A stretch of DNA of 64,000 nucleotides, from NCBI GenBank assembly GCA_002292375.1, contig DBBV01000010.1:92017-156016 (forward strand), given 5' to 3'. The notes below the pieces were generated by a model that was not told the DNA's origin, searched no databases, and worked only from the letters and a program-made list of their open reading frames with translations. This stretch comes from Methylococcaceae bacterium UBA975. GTDB taxonomy: Bacteria; Pseudomonadota; Gammaproteobacteria; Methylococcales; Cycloclasticaceae. The first letter of the stretch is position 1. Each line of letters opens with the position of its first letter. Below are positions 16,847 through 27,500 of this stretch, piece by piece. The translations under genes and the position numbers were made by a program.

Positions 16847-17994
16847 CAGGTCGGTAAAAAATGTTCCAAAGTATCGTTTAAAAAATTCCAGCCGAGTTTA
16901 GTGCAGCGATAGGCATTTGCATCTTGTTGCAATAAGCCTTTACCGATCAGTTGATTAATTTTGGGCAGCACGCTGCTCGGGTCTAAATAAGTGCGTTGCT
17001 GGTATTGTTGTAGGGTAAACCCGGCGGTTAAACGTAGCGCGTTAATCATAAATTCAAACGGTAACTCTGGTGCAGGTATGGCGGCGTTGCCACCTAGGCA
17101 GCTGGCTGTGCCGGCGAGTGTCATGTACTCGCGGGGTTGTTTTTTATTCCAATAGCGGCTGATTTGGCCGTGTTGGTTTGTTAATTTGCCATGAGCGCCT
17201 GCGCCAATGCCTAGGTAATCACCAAATTGCCAATAATTTAGATTGTGTCGAGAACGTTGTTGTTCGGCAGCATAAGCCGACACTTCGTATTGCTGTAGCT
17301 GATTAGCAATCGTTTGTTGACAGTTGGTCTGCATATCCCAGATAAGCTCATCGTGGGGTAGTTCTGGCGGGTGGTTATAAAATAAGGTGTTTTTTTCGAG
17401 CGTCAGTTGATAATGAGACAGATGACCGGTTTGATAGCTTAGAGCCAATTCGACGTCTAACAGCGCTTGTTCTAGACTTTGTTGCGGTAGCCCAAACATC
17501 AGGTCGATATTGATGCGCTTAAACCCCGCGTCTTGCGCCATACGAATTGCACCGTGCGCTTGCTTAGCGTTGTGAACTCGCCCGAGGAGTTGCAAATGTG
17601 TATCGTTAAAACTTTGTACACCAATGGATAGACGGTTAACGCCGATCTCGTAAAACCCCTTAAATTTTTCTGCTTCGGCGGTGCCAGGATTGGCCTCCAT
17701 CGTAATTTCAAGGTTTTCACCGCGTTGTAATCGTTGCTTAATGGCGCTTAACAGGCGATCAATGGCGTTAACAGAAAATAAACTGGGGGTACCACCACCG
17801 ATAAAGACACTGCTTAAACGACGACCTTTTACCTTGATGGCTTGCCGGTCTAGGTCTCTAATCAGCGCATCGATGTAGCCGTCTTCATTATAATCATCAC
17901 GTTTTTCATGCGAATTAAAGTCACAATAAGGGCACTTTTTAATACACCAAGGAATATGGACGTATAAGCTGTAATCCGCGGGCTTAGTCGACAT
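16846..17994 (-). CDS. hemW: Radical SAM heme chaperone HemW
   Basis: HemW is a radical-SAM-fold protein that binds heme and delivers it to apoproteins such as respiratory enzymes; it resembles HemN but lacks coproporphyrinogen dehydrogenase activity. The 382-residue length and the N-terminal YVHIPWCIKKCPYCDF, with cluster cysteines 17, 21 and 24 (CxxxCxxC), support HemW rather than HemN. GGGTPSLF near 67-74 and SIGVQSFNDTHLQLLGR in the middle are further family marks. It lies 2 bp after rdgB in the rph-rdgB-hemW operon. Confidence 0.94.
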   Translation of the reverse strand: MSTKPADYSLYVHIPWCIKKCPYCDFNSHEKRDDYNEDGYIDALIRDLDRQAIKVKGRRLSSVFIGGGTPSLFSVNAIDRLLSAIKQRLQRGENLEITMEANPGTAEAEKFKGFYEIGVNRLSIGVQSFNDTHLQLLGRVHNAKQAHGAIRMAQDAGFKRINIDLMFGLPQQSLEQALLDVELALSYQTGHLSHYQLTLEKNTLFYNHPPELPHDELIWDMQTNCQQTIANQLQQYEVSAYAAEQQRSRHNLNYWQFGDYLGIGAGAHGKLTNQHGQISRYWNKKQPREYMTLAGTASCLGGNAAIPAPELPFEFMINALRLTAGFTLQQYQQRTYLDPSSVLPKINQLIGKGLLQQDANAYRCTKLGWNFLNDTLEHFLPT

Positions 17995-17996
17995 AT

Positions 17997-18602
17997 CTAG
18001 CGGTTAAAAAAATCGGATATCTGCGGCAGTAATTGTTTTAATGACTGAGCACGGTGGCTTAGCTTGTTTTTAACTGCCGGCGCTAGCTCCGCAGATGTGC
18101 AGTTCAGTGATGGAATATAAAAAACCGGGTCATAGCCAAAACCGTTGTTTCCATTAGCTTGCAAAGCAATAGTCCCTTGCCAAACGCCGTGGCCAACCAA
18201 GGGCGCAGGGTCGTCAGCACTGCTCATAAACACCATCACACAATGGAAGCGAGCGCTGCGTACTTGATGCGGTGTTTTTTCTAATTCTAGTAACAGTTTT
18301 TCGGTATTACGTTGATCATTTGAAGGCAGGCCTGCGTAGCGCGCAGAATAAACCCCTGGCGCACCATTAAGTGCGTCCACCGCTAAGCCCGAGTCATCAG
18401 CAATAGCGGGCAGTTTAGATAGCCTCGCAGCGTGCCGCGCTTTAATAATGGCGTTTTCAATAAAGGTCGTGCCGGTCTCGTCGGCATCGCTGATAGCAAA
18501 GTGAGACTGCGGCAGTACCCGTACAGACTGCTCGCTGAGCATGGCTTGGATTTCAGCAATTTTACCCTGATTACTGCTCGCTAAAACGACCTTTAGGGTC
18601 AT
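17997..18602 (-). CDS. rdgB: XTP/dITP diphosphatase
   Basis: This house-cleaning pyrophosphatase removes dITP, ITP and XTP so they are not built into nucleic acids. The 201-residue protein has the N-terminal [14 protein letters not shown] nucleotide-binding segment, the [24 protein letters not shown] active-site stretch around 66-90, and the GFGYDPVFY motif near 153-161, all diagnostic for the HAM1/RdgB family. The start overlaps the rph stop by 4 nt, so the two genes are translationally coupled. Confidence 0.96.
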   Translation of the reverse strand: MTLKVVLASSNQGKIAEIQAMLSEQSVRVLPQSHFAISDADETGTTFIENAIIKARHAARLSKLPAIADDSGLAVDALNGAPGVYSARYAGLPSNDQRNTEKLLLELEKTPHQVRSARFHCVMVFMSSADDPAPLVGHGVWQGTIALQANGNNGFGYDPVFYIPSLNCTSAELAPAVKNKLSHRAQSLKQLLPQISDFFNR

Positions 18603-19315
18603 TTTTTTAAGGCGTCTTGTTGATGTTCCATTAACTCGTTAATGCCTTTAGCCGCTAGATTAAGCATCTCGTCCAGCTCTTCTCTACGAAACGCATGGCC
18701 TTCGGCGGTGCCTTGCACTTCAATAAAAGCGCCTGCCTCATTCATGATAACGTTCATATCGGTTTCGGCTTCGGAATCTTCTGGGTAGTCTAAATCAAGA
18801 ACCGCTTCTCCTTTATAGATACCAACAGAGATTGCCGCAATTTGTCCAATCAGTGGGTTTTTTTTGATTTTTTTATTGGCCAATAGTTGTTCAACAGCGA
18901 TGGATAAGGCGATAAAGCCACCGGTAATCGACGCCGTTCTTGTGCCGCCGTCGGCTTGTAGCACATCACAATCAATCGTAATGGTGTAACCATCCAAGGC
19001 GTCGAGGTTAACCGCAGCGCGTAAAGAACGACCAATTAAGCGTTGAATTTCTTGTGTGCGACCGCTTTGTTTACCGCGAGCCGCTTCTCGACCCATTCGT
19101 GAGTGTGTCGAGCGTGGCAACATGCCGTATTCTGCGGTTACCCAGCCTTGCCCTTTGTCTCTTAAAAAACGGGGTACGGAGCGTTCAACTGAAGCAGTAC
19201 ACAAGACCTGTGTGTTACCGCAGGTCATTAATACCGAACCTTCGGCATGCATGGTAAAGTTTGTGGTTACTTTAATTTCGCGAAGTTCGTCCGCATTACG
19301 TCCGCTAGGTCTCAT
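18599..19315 (-). CDS. rph: Ribonuclease PH
   Basis: RNase PH is a phosphate-dependent 3'-5' exonuclease that trims tRNA precursors. The 238-residue protein starts [14 protein letters not shown] and carries [14 protein letters not shown], the [20 protein letters not shown] phosphate/RNA-binding segment near 82-101, and [18 protein letters not shown] near 114-131. The ATG follows an AGGA Shine-Dalgarno by 7 nt. It is the first gene of the rph-rdgB-hemW-CPXCG operon; the kinase gene on the same strand is 72 bp upstream. Confidence 0.97.
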   Translation of the reverse strand: MRPSGRNADELREIKVTTNFTMHAEGSVLMTCGNTQVLCTASVERSVPRFLRDKGQGWVTAEYGMLPRSTHSRMGREAARGKQSGRTQEIQRLIGRSLRAAVNLDALDGYTITIDCDVLQADGGTRTASITGGFIALSIAVEQLLANKKIKKNPLIGQIAAISVGIYKGEAVLDLDYPEDSEAETDMNVIMNEAGAFIEVQGTAEGHAFRREELDEMLNLAAKGINELMEHQQDALKK

Positions 19316-19387
19316 AATTTTTCCTGAATGAATAAACGCGCATTATAGGACAAGACGGTTGCTCAAAGAGTTTGAAAGTAAAAACTT

Positions 19388-20266
19388 TTACAAATAACGG
19401 ATGGCGTTTAATAATTCCTCAATCGTTTGTGGTCGTTTGGCGGGCTCAGTTTGAGTAGCCCAGTCGATTGCATGTAATACCTTAACGTCGACCTTATTTT
19501 TAAATTGCGCATACGCTGTACTGCGCTCAGTAATTAACGCCTGATCGGTGGATGGGGGTGGGATGATTTTGTCTAAACAGTTACGCATGCTCGCTCCTAT
19601 TGCGTAAATATCACTCCATGGGCCCAGCGGGTGCTGTTTGTGATGTTGCTCTGGCGCTGCGTAACCCTTGGTTAAACTATGAGAATTGCATTGCTGCTGT
19701 TTTTTGTAAGGAAGCGCCGAGCCAAAATCTAATATCAAGGGGTTGTTCGATGGCCGTAACAAGATATTGTCGGGCTTGATATCAAGGTGTAAAAGGCCCC
19801 TATGGTGCATGTTTTTAATACACCTCATCACCGGTTGAAAAACATCCAATAGGAATTGTGTATCAGCTACATGTGTCGTTTTTTTAAGCCAGTTTGCCAA
19901 CGTCGTACCGTAATCAAAATTCATCACTAAGTAGGCGGTGTTGTTAGCGATAAAGAAATTTAAAACATGGACGATGTTGGGGTGCTTTAGCCCGCTCAGT
20001 AATTTAGCTTCTTCTAAAAACAAGCGGCGACCGTGTTGAAAGGTTCTAGTCTGTTCGGTTGAGCTAGGCATTAGCTCTAAACCACAGCGCGAGGTGAGGC
20101 CATCGGGCATATATTCTTTAATTGCGACTTGTTGTTGGTCGCCGATTTGTCTGGCCAGATACACCGTGCTAAAGCCGCCTTTAGCTAACACGCGTTCAAT
20201 AATGTATTCATCGACCACGGTGCCAGACGTTAAGGATTGATCGCCAGTTTCAGGCGTTGATGACAA
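19388..20266 (-). CDS. Serine/threonine protein kinase
   Basis: A 292-residue Hanks-type kinase domain with little else. It shows the glycine loop AKGGFSTVYLA near 30-40, the ATP lysine in AIKEYMP, the catalytic loop HLDIKPDNILL near 156-166 (HLD in place of HRD, usual for this bacterial subgroup), and the magnesium site LDFGSA. No membrane helix, PASTA or other sensor domain follows, so it is cytoplasmic. It lies between rph and the divergent yicC, a place where related genomes, as I recall, often have a PP2C phosphatase beside the kinase; none is present here. Targets are unknown. Confidence 0.88.
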   Translation of the reverse strand: MSSTPETGDQSLTSGTVVDEYIIERVLAKGGFSTVYLARQIGDQQQVAIKEYMPDGLTSRCGLELMPSSTEQTRTFQHGRRLFLEEAKLLSGLKHPNIVHVLNFFIANNTAYLVMNFDYGTTLANWLKKTTHVADTQFLLDVFQPVMRCIKNMHHRGLLHLDIKPDNILLRPSNNPLILDFGSALPYKKQQQCNSHSLTKGYAAPEQHHKQHPLGPWSDIYAIGASMRNCLDKIIPPPSTDQALITERSTAYAQFKNKVDVKVLHAIDWATQTEPAKRPQTIEELLNAIRYL

Positions 20267-20343
20267 GTTTTTGGTATTCAGGGTATTAATCCTCGTAAAA
20301 ACAGCCTAACATTTATCGTTTGTAATTAAGTATAGGCGAGATA

Positions 20344-21210
20344 ATGATAAGAAGTATGACAGCTTTCGCGAGTCGTGAAGCAGAAGTAAGCGGTTATACG
20401 CTAATTTGGGAGCTTCGCTCGGTCAATCATCGTTATTTAGACGTGTCAGCAAGATTGCCAGAAATATTTCGCTCTGTTGAGGCGCCGATTCGTGAAACGG
20501 TGGCCCAGTACCTAAAACGTGGAAAAGTCGACTGTAACCTTTTTTACAAAAAAGAGAATCAAACAGAAGAAAAAATAGAAATTAATGAGGGCCGTCTCAG
20601 CGAGTTATTACGCGCGACGGCTACCATAGAAAAAAGCATATCGCAAAGCCAAGCTATATCAGCACTCGATATTTTACGCTGGCCGGGTATTCAAGCCGAA
20701 ATACGCGAAGACCTTGAACCTATCCATCAGGCGGCCTTAACGTTATTAAGTCAGACGTTAGAGCAGTTAGTGCATGCGCGTGAGCGTGAAGGCAGTAATA
20801 TTGCCGAGATGGTGGAGTCGCGTTGTCAACAGATAGCTCAGCAGATGGTATTGGCTAAAAATCGCTTACCCGAGGTTCAGCAGCAACTACGTGATAAATT
20901 ACAAAAAAAGATCGATACCTTATTAGAAGAGCCAGAACAATCAAGGCTTGAACAAGAGGTCGTTTATTTTTTACAAAAAATGGACGTCGAAGAAGAGCTG
21001 GATCGATTGGATTCTCACATCAAAGAGGTGCGGCGTATTTTAACCCAGCAAGAACCCGTCGGTAGGCGGCTTGATTTCCTAATGCAAGAACTCAATCGTG
21101 AGGCCAACACCTTGGGCTCTAAATCCGCCGATATTCAAACGACCAATGTCTCCGTGGAGCTAAAGGTGCTCATTGAACAAATGCGCGAGCAGATCCAGAA
21201 TATTGAGTAA
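20344..21210 (+). CDS. yicC: YicC family endoribonuclease
   Basis: A 288-residue protein of the YicC/YloC family, shown in E. coli to be an RNA endonuclease acting on small RNAs. The N-terminal MIRSMTAFASREAEVSGYTLIWELRSVNHRYLD-type opening, with SMTAF and ELRSVNHRYLD, and the C-terminal QELNREANTLGSKSADIQTT segment are the family signatures. Between them is a long helical part. It is divergent from the kinase gene with a 77 bp gap. In most gammaproteobacteria it stands just before gmk; here the adhesin gene has been inserted between them. Confidence 0.93.
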   Translation: MIRSMTAFASREAEVSGYTLIWELRSVNHRYLDVSARLPEIFRSVEAPIRETVAQYLKRGKVDCNLFYKKENQTEEKIEINEGRLSELLRATATIEKSISQSQAISALDILRWPGIQAEIREDLEPIHQAALTLLSQTLEQLVHAREREGSNIAEMVESRCQQIAQQMVLAKNRLPEVQQQLRDKLQKKIDTLLEEPEQSRLEQEVVYFLQKMDVEEELDRLDSHIKEVRRILTQQEPVGRRLDFLMQELNREANTLGSKSADIQTTNVSVELKVLIEQMREQIQNIE

Positions 21211-21534
21211 TTCAAACCAACGGGAAAAGCTTAATTAAATTACTTGGAAACGAATGCCAAGTACGCCTAGTCTAATCAAGTAATACACCAATTCTTAACG
21301 GGATATTGTTCAGCTTTCATTAAGCCGGTGTTCGCTAAGCTTACAATCCGAACGTATGGTTAAGAAAAACGTCTTATTAGTACCTAAGTACAATATATAA
21401 TGTGTGTTTTAACGTGCAAAATTAAGCATATATACTATTCTTTAGCTTGGTCGATGAAATTAGGTTTGACTCAAGTAGCCGATTAGCTCGGTTTACATTG
21501 AGTTTTTTGCAACGTAATGTGGTGTAAAAGGTAA
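21211..21534 (+). other. 324 bp gap between yicC and the adhesin gene
   Basis: The gap contains no gene I can support. A 7 bp inverted repeat, TACTTGG (21241-21247) and CCAAGTA (21257-21263), lies 30 bp after yicC and lacks a T run, so it is more likely an operator or RNA hairpin than a terminator. TATAAT at 21396-21401 and TATACT at 21431-21436 are candidate -10 boxes, each with only a weak -35, so the adhesin may need an activator. An AAAAGG just before the ATG at 21535 is a closely spaced ribosome site. Confidence 0.4.
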
Positions 21535-24500
21535 ATGGCTGGCGAAATTGGAATTATAAAAACTGTGCTTGGCACAGTGTTAGCGATAGATGGGGCGGGT
21601 TCGTCCCGTAAGCTGCTGACGGGCGATCGCGTTTTTTCTGATGAACTTATTAAAACCGCTGCGTTTGCTGTCGTCGAAATAGAATTCGCTGACGGTTCCA
21701 CAATGGATTTGGGTAGTAACTCCCTAACGTCTTTAGGCGAAATGGCCGCCCTCGCGTCAAATAAAAGCAACGAGCAAGACCCAATTAACGGTGTCGAAAC
21801 ACTACAGCAAGCCATAGCAGAAGGCGCCGACCCCACCGCAATCGCCGAAGCCCCCGCCGCTGGCATACAATCCAGCGAAGATGAAGGCCACACCCTAGTC
21901 TCTATCGACTACCTCGCCCCCGAAATGACCCCCGACTCTGGTTTCGAAACCAAAGGCATAGAAAGGGAGAGGTCTGAGTTTGATGATGAGCATGAGGATG
22001 ACGAGCTAGAAACCGATGTGAATGATTTACCCACGATCAGCGTCAGCGATGCGACGGGTGAAGCGGGCACAAACGTAGTCAATGAATCGGGTCTTGCAGC
22101 CGGATCGGCTGCGGCTGCGGATACCGAGTTGACGACGGGCACGATCACGCTGAGCGATACCGATGGTCTAGATGACATCCAGGGTGTTCAGTTTGAAACG
22201 GTTGTCAATGTTGATGGTACGTCTACGACACAGACCATCAACTTTACCGACGAGCAGCTTGAAGCGATTGGCGAAGTAGGAGCTGCTGTTCTGAGCTTTA
22301 CCACCGCCAACGGCACGGTGACGCTGACCGGTTACACCGATGGTGTGATCAGTTACGAATTTGAATTAACGAGCCCGACCACGGATGTGGATGGGGTTGA
22401 TGAGACGAACAGCTTTACGGTTGCGGTGACCGATGATGGCATAACATACTCTGATCCTGCGACGGTGACGATTACGATTGTTGATGACGTGCCGGTGGCG
22501 GTTGACGATGAGAACAGCGTCACCGAAGACGCGGTTAACAACACAGCCACGGGCAACGTTGTTACGACGGCGCCGGGAGCTGATACGGTTGGTGCAGACG
22601 TCAACGCGACGCCGGTGACGGCTGCGAACGTCACGCTGACTTACGGCACGCTGGTTCTGAACACGGACGGCAGCTACATTTACACGCTGGATAACAGCAA
22701 CGCCACGGTGAACGCGCTCGACGATGCGAGCCTACCGCTGGAAGACAGCTACGAGTACACCCTGACTGATGGTGATGGCAGCAGTACGACGGCGACCCTG
22801 ACGATCACGATTACGGGTGTGAACGATGCGCCGGTTGTTGCGGGTGTGACGACGACGGCGAGCGAAGACGACGCGGCGTACAGTATTGATCTGCTGGCGA
22901 ACAGCAGTGATGTTGATAGCACGGATGATCTGAGTGTTGAGAACGTGTTGCTGACGGGCGGTGATGCCAGTGGTATTACGGTGAACGCTGACGGCACGCT
23001 GAGCATTGATCCGAATAGTTACGATGCGCTGGCCAATGGCGAGAGCAGTCTGATTACGTACAGTTATGACGTGGTTGAAACGGACGCGAACGGTGTTGAG
23101 TTATCGCGCACGAGCACGACGGCGACGATCACGATTACGGGTGTGAACGATGCGCCGATCATTGACAGCGCTGCGCAGAGCGGCGCGATCGTTGAGACGG
23201 CGGACACGAATCCTGACCTTGATCCGACGGATGCGACGGGCCAGATTACCTTTGACGATGTGGATCTGTCGGATGTACCGACGGCGAGCATCCTTGCAGG
23301 CGCATCTCAAACGGGCGGCACGGCGACGCTGAGCCTGGCACAAGAGGCAGCCTTACTGGATAACTTGAGCTTGAGCGTGGTCACTGACAACGTGGATGGT
23401 TCGGGTTCGGTGGACTGGACTTACGCGGCGCCGAACGCTGAGATCGACTTCCTGGCAGCGGGTGAAACGGTTGAGCTGACGTTCACCGTTCAGATCGACG
23501 ATGGCAAGGGCGGCACCGATACGCAAGACGTGGTGATTACGATTACCGGTACCAATGATGCGCCGATCCTGAGCGTTGACACGGCAGGTGCGGTGACCGA
23601 AGACGCGAGCACGCCGAATCTGACGGACAGCGGCACGCTGAGCTTTACGGATGTTGATACTACCGACACGCACACGGTGAGCAGCAGTTACAACGAGGAT
23701 GCGGTTTGGATTGGCGGCACCTTGAGCGCGGCACAAATCGCGGCTCTGACCGACGGCTTTAGCGCCGATGCGGACAGCTGGGACTACACGGCGTTGAATG
23801 CGGATGCGCAGTTCCTAGCAGACGGCGAGACGGTGACGTTTAGCTATCAGGTTACGGTAACGGATGACTCAGGTGTTGCTCTGAGCAACAGCGATACCGA
23901 GACGGTGACGATTACGATTACCGGTACCAATGATGCACCAACGGTCAGTGCGACGGCGGCGGCAGGGTTTACCGAAGCGGCTGACGCCAGTGCGCAAGCG
24001 TTGAATGACAGTGGCACGGTGAGCTTTGATGATATTGATACCACCGATGTGGTTGATATCACGTATGCGCTAACAGGCGATGCGACGTGGAGCGATGGCA
24101 CGATTGATCCGGTGTTAGCAGCGGCGCTTGAAGCAGGTTTTGCTACGGGCGTGATTGATGCGGCAGCACCGGGCACGACGCCTTGGACCTATAACGTTGC
24201 ATCGGCGGACTTAGACTTTTTAGATACAGACGAAACAATTACTTTGACGTACACGGTGACCGCGACCGACTCGCAAGGTGCGACGGCGAACGATACCGTG
24301 ACGATTATGATTGTCGGCACCAATGATGCACCGACCCTTGTAGTTACATCAGGTGCTACGGGTACAGTTTATGAAGCTGGGTTAGTTGATGGATCAGGTG
24401 TTGGTGTGACGAGTACGACTGTAGACGGTACGTTTACTGTTGCAGATGCCGATGGCCTGGATGATTTAACGCACGTAAAAATTGGCGATACAGTGATTAC

Positions 24501-27500
24501 GATAGCGGCGTTAGAAGCTAGCCCAACGACACCGATTATTATTGATACTGGCCATAGTACGTTAACGATTACGGATTACGATCCATTAACGGGTATAGCG
24601 AGCTTTAGCTACGAATTAACCGATAATATTGAGGATGTTGCTAATTCAATAGAACAAGATGTCTTTAACTTAAGTGTGTCTGATGATGGCGGTGTTAGTT
24701 ATTCACCGGCTGATAATATAACCATAACGATTGTCGATGACGTACCCGTTGCCAATAATGACGTTGCGACCTTGGATGAAGATGATGCGTCGGTATTGGG
24801 TAATGTATTGACTGACCTAGCTGGTGCAGATGTGTTAGGTGCAGATGGTGCAGCGATAGGCGGAGCGGTAACGGCGATCCGTACGGGTACTGAAGCGGGC
24901 ACAGGCACAGCAGGAGAGATTGCCGGTTTGTCTGCCTTGCAAGGGGTTTATGGTGAGTTACGGATACTTGCCAATGGTTCTTATGAATATACATTAACGA
25001 CAGACCAAACTGGTTTGGATGACGGTGAATCGATCAGTGAGACCTTTACGTATACGATTACCGATGGTGATGGCGATACCGATACTGCGGAGTTAGTGAT
25101 CACGATCACCGGTAGCAACGACGTTCCTGTACTGGAAGTGACGACGGGTAACTTTAATAATGATAATGACCTTGTGTATGAAGCAGGATTAGCTACTGGG
25201 TCAGACGTTGGTCCAACGGTTACCACGGTAGAGGGAACGTTTAAGATTAGCGATACCGATGGTCTGGATGATCTTGAGACGGTTACGATTAATGGTGTGG
25301 TTATCTCGTTAACTGATTTGGCCAATAGTGCTACTGCAAATATAGATATTGTAGGTACAAGCGGTACCTTAACAGTTACGTCTTATGATGTTGCTACGGG
25401 TATAGCCACTTATAGCTATACATTAACGTCGGCGACAACAGATGTTGCTGGTGCTGAAACCGATGTGTTTACATTGAGTACTTCAGATGGAACAACTAGT
25501 TCGGCTGACGCGTTGATAACGATAGAAATTATTGATGATCAACCTGTGGTCGATTTACTTGTAGACGGTTCAATTTTATTAGATGAAACGATCGGTTATG
25601 GTGATGCGCCGAATGACGATTATTTTGGTGCAAATACAGCTTACGGACAACCGATAGGACGGGTTACATCTACTATGCTGACCTTGGCATTAATGTCCTA
25701 CGGCGCTGATGGTGCGGGTTCAATTAATTATGCATTGAGCTTGCTTGAGGATGGCGTGGATTCAGGTCTTAAAACCACGGACGGTGATGTTATTGGTTTA
25801 TATGATTTCGATGGCGTTATTGTCGGCATGGCGATAAATTCAACGTTTGGGCCGGTTAATATATTTACGATTGAGATTAATGCGTTAAACGGTGAGTTAA
25901 CAGTAACGCAGTATGCGTCGGTAGAGCACCTTGATACGCTTAATGCCGATGATGTGGTTTCTATGGCCGCTGATGTTATTACAGCCACAGTGACGGTGGT
26001 GGATGCCGACGGCGATATCGCGAGTGATAGTGCTACGTTCGGTGGTGAAATCAGTTTCCAAGACGATGCGCCGCATATCTTTGAAGTGTCTAATATTGTT
26101 GGTTCTGATACGGGCTACAGCTTTACCGGTTTCTGGTCAAAAGACGTCGGCACGGATAAAAATTATTCTGGTTCTGATAAAACCTACGATGTTAATGACG
26201 TGGACATTACGCGCATGATTATCGATGGTAGAGAGGCGCACTCGGTAAGCGTAACGCAATCTACGCTTGCGGAAAATGTATTCGTTGGTACGTTTTCTCA
26301 AACTTATGGCACGGGGCATTTAGCTACTGAAGTGACGTCAAGCTTTGTGCTAACGTTTGATGATGATGGTAGCTACAGTCTTGTGTTTAACGAAGGTGGC
26401 GTTGCTGACCTTATTATCACAGAGGATGAGTACGCGAGTTCTATTAAATCATCGGGGCCGACACCGACCTATTTAATTGAATATACGGATGCTGAAACAG
26501 GTATTGTTGTTCAAGCGGAGGCCAGCGTTAATTTGGTAAACCCTGATTCAACACTCATTAGCCTTGATGATACTCCGGGTAACCCTGCCTTTACTAATGT
26601 TAGTAATGTGCCGAACTTTGATGTGAATGTGTCGACGGACGGTATTGGTATCAATAATAACGTTATTTCCAGTTATGTTGATAAGTACGGCGTTAAAACC
26701 ACGGAAAGCCTTAAATATGACCCCCTTGATGATGCGTCGCAAATCACCTTAAACTTTAAAGGGACGGGTACTGTCGGTTTTGATCAAGGTGGGTTTGAAG
26801 ATGTGCTTTATATTAGGGTGGTGGGCACGTCAGGGCAAAGTTATACAATCTTATTAGACAGTCGCCATGGTGACTATTTAATTCGAGTAAATGGTGCCCC
26901 AGTAACAAACCTTGATGGCAGTTTAATTGCCCTTGGAGCAGACGCATTTACTCTTATTGACTATACCGGTGGACCAATAACAGATTATGCCGTTAATGCG
27001 TCAACGTTTACCGAGTTGACACAGACTATTCCGCAACAAATCGATTATGTGATTGTTACTGCCGGGTATTACATTGATGATGGAGGTGATATCCAAGACA
27101 CGGACATTAAAATGGAATTTGGTTTCCAGGTGACTACGGAAACATCTACACCGGTTCCTACGGAAATGGATTTGACGGCTACGCTAGCCGATGCAGATGG
27201 CGATACGATAAGTGCTGATTTCCACTTTGTGACCAACGTAGGACAAACCCTAACGGGTACCGCAGATGATGATTATTTGAATGGAACCGATGGCAACGAT
27301 ATCCTAATCGGTGGTGCAGGTAACGATATATTAAGTGGTGGTGCAGGTAACGACAGCATGACCGGCGGCGACGGGGCGGACAGTTTTGTTTGGAATAAAG
27401 CGGACCTAGGAACAGATATTTCACCTGCTGCTGATACGGTATTAGATTTTACTGAAGCAGACGGTGATAGCCTAAATTTAGCTGATTTACTATCTGACAG

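Noticed and set aside
22800..23940. Regularly spaced short repeats that might suggest a CRISPR-like array
   Set aside because: The period (324 and 375 bp) equals protein domain length, and the repeats are in frame within the adhesin gene.
21900..25330. Several long reverse-strand open frames opposite the adhesin gene, some arginine- or serine-rich
   Set aside because: They follow from the biased, repetitive codons of the sense gene, show no ribosome sites and no recognisable domains.
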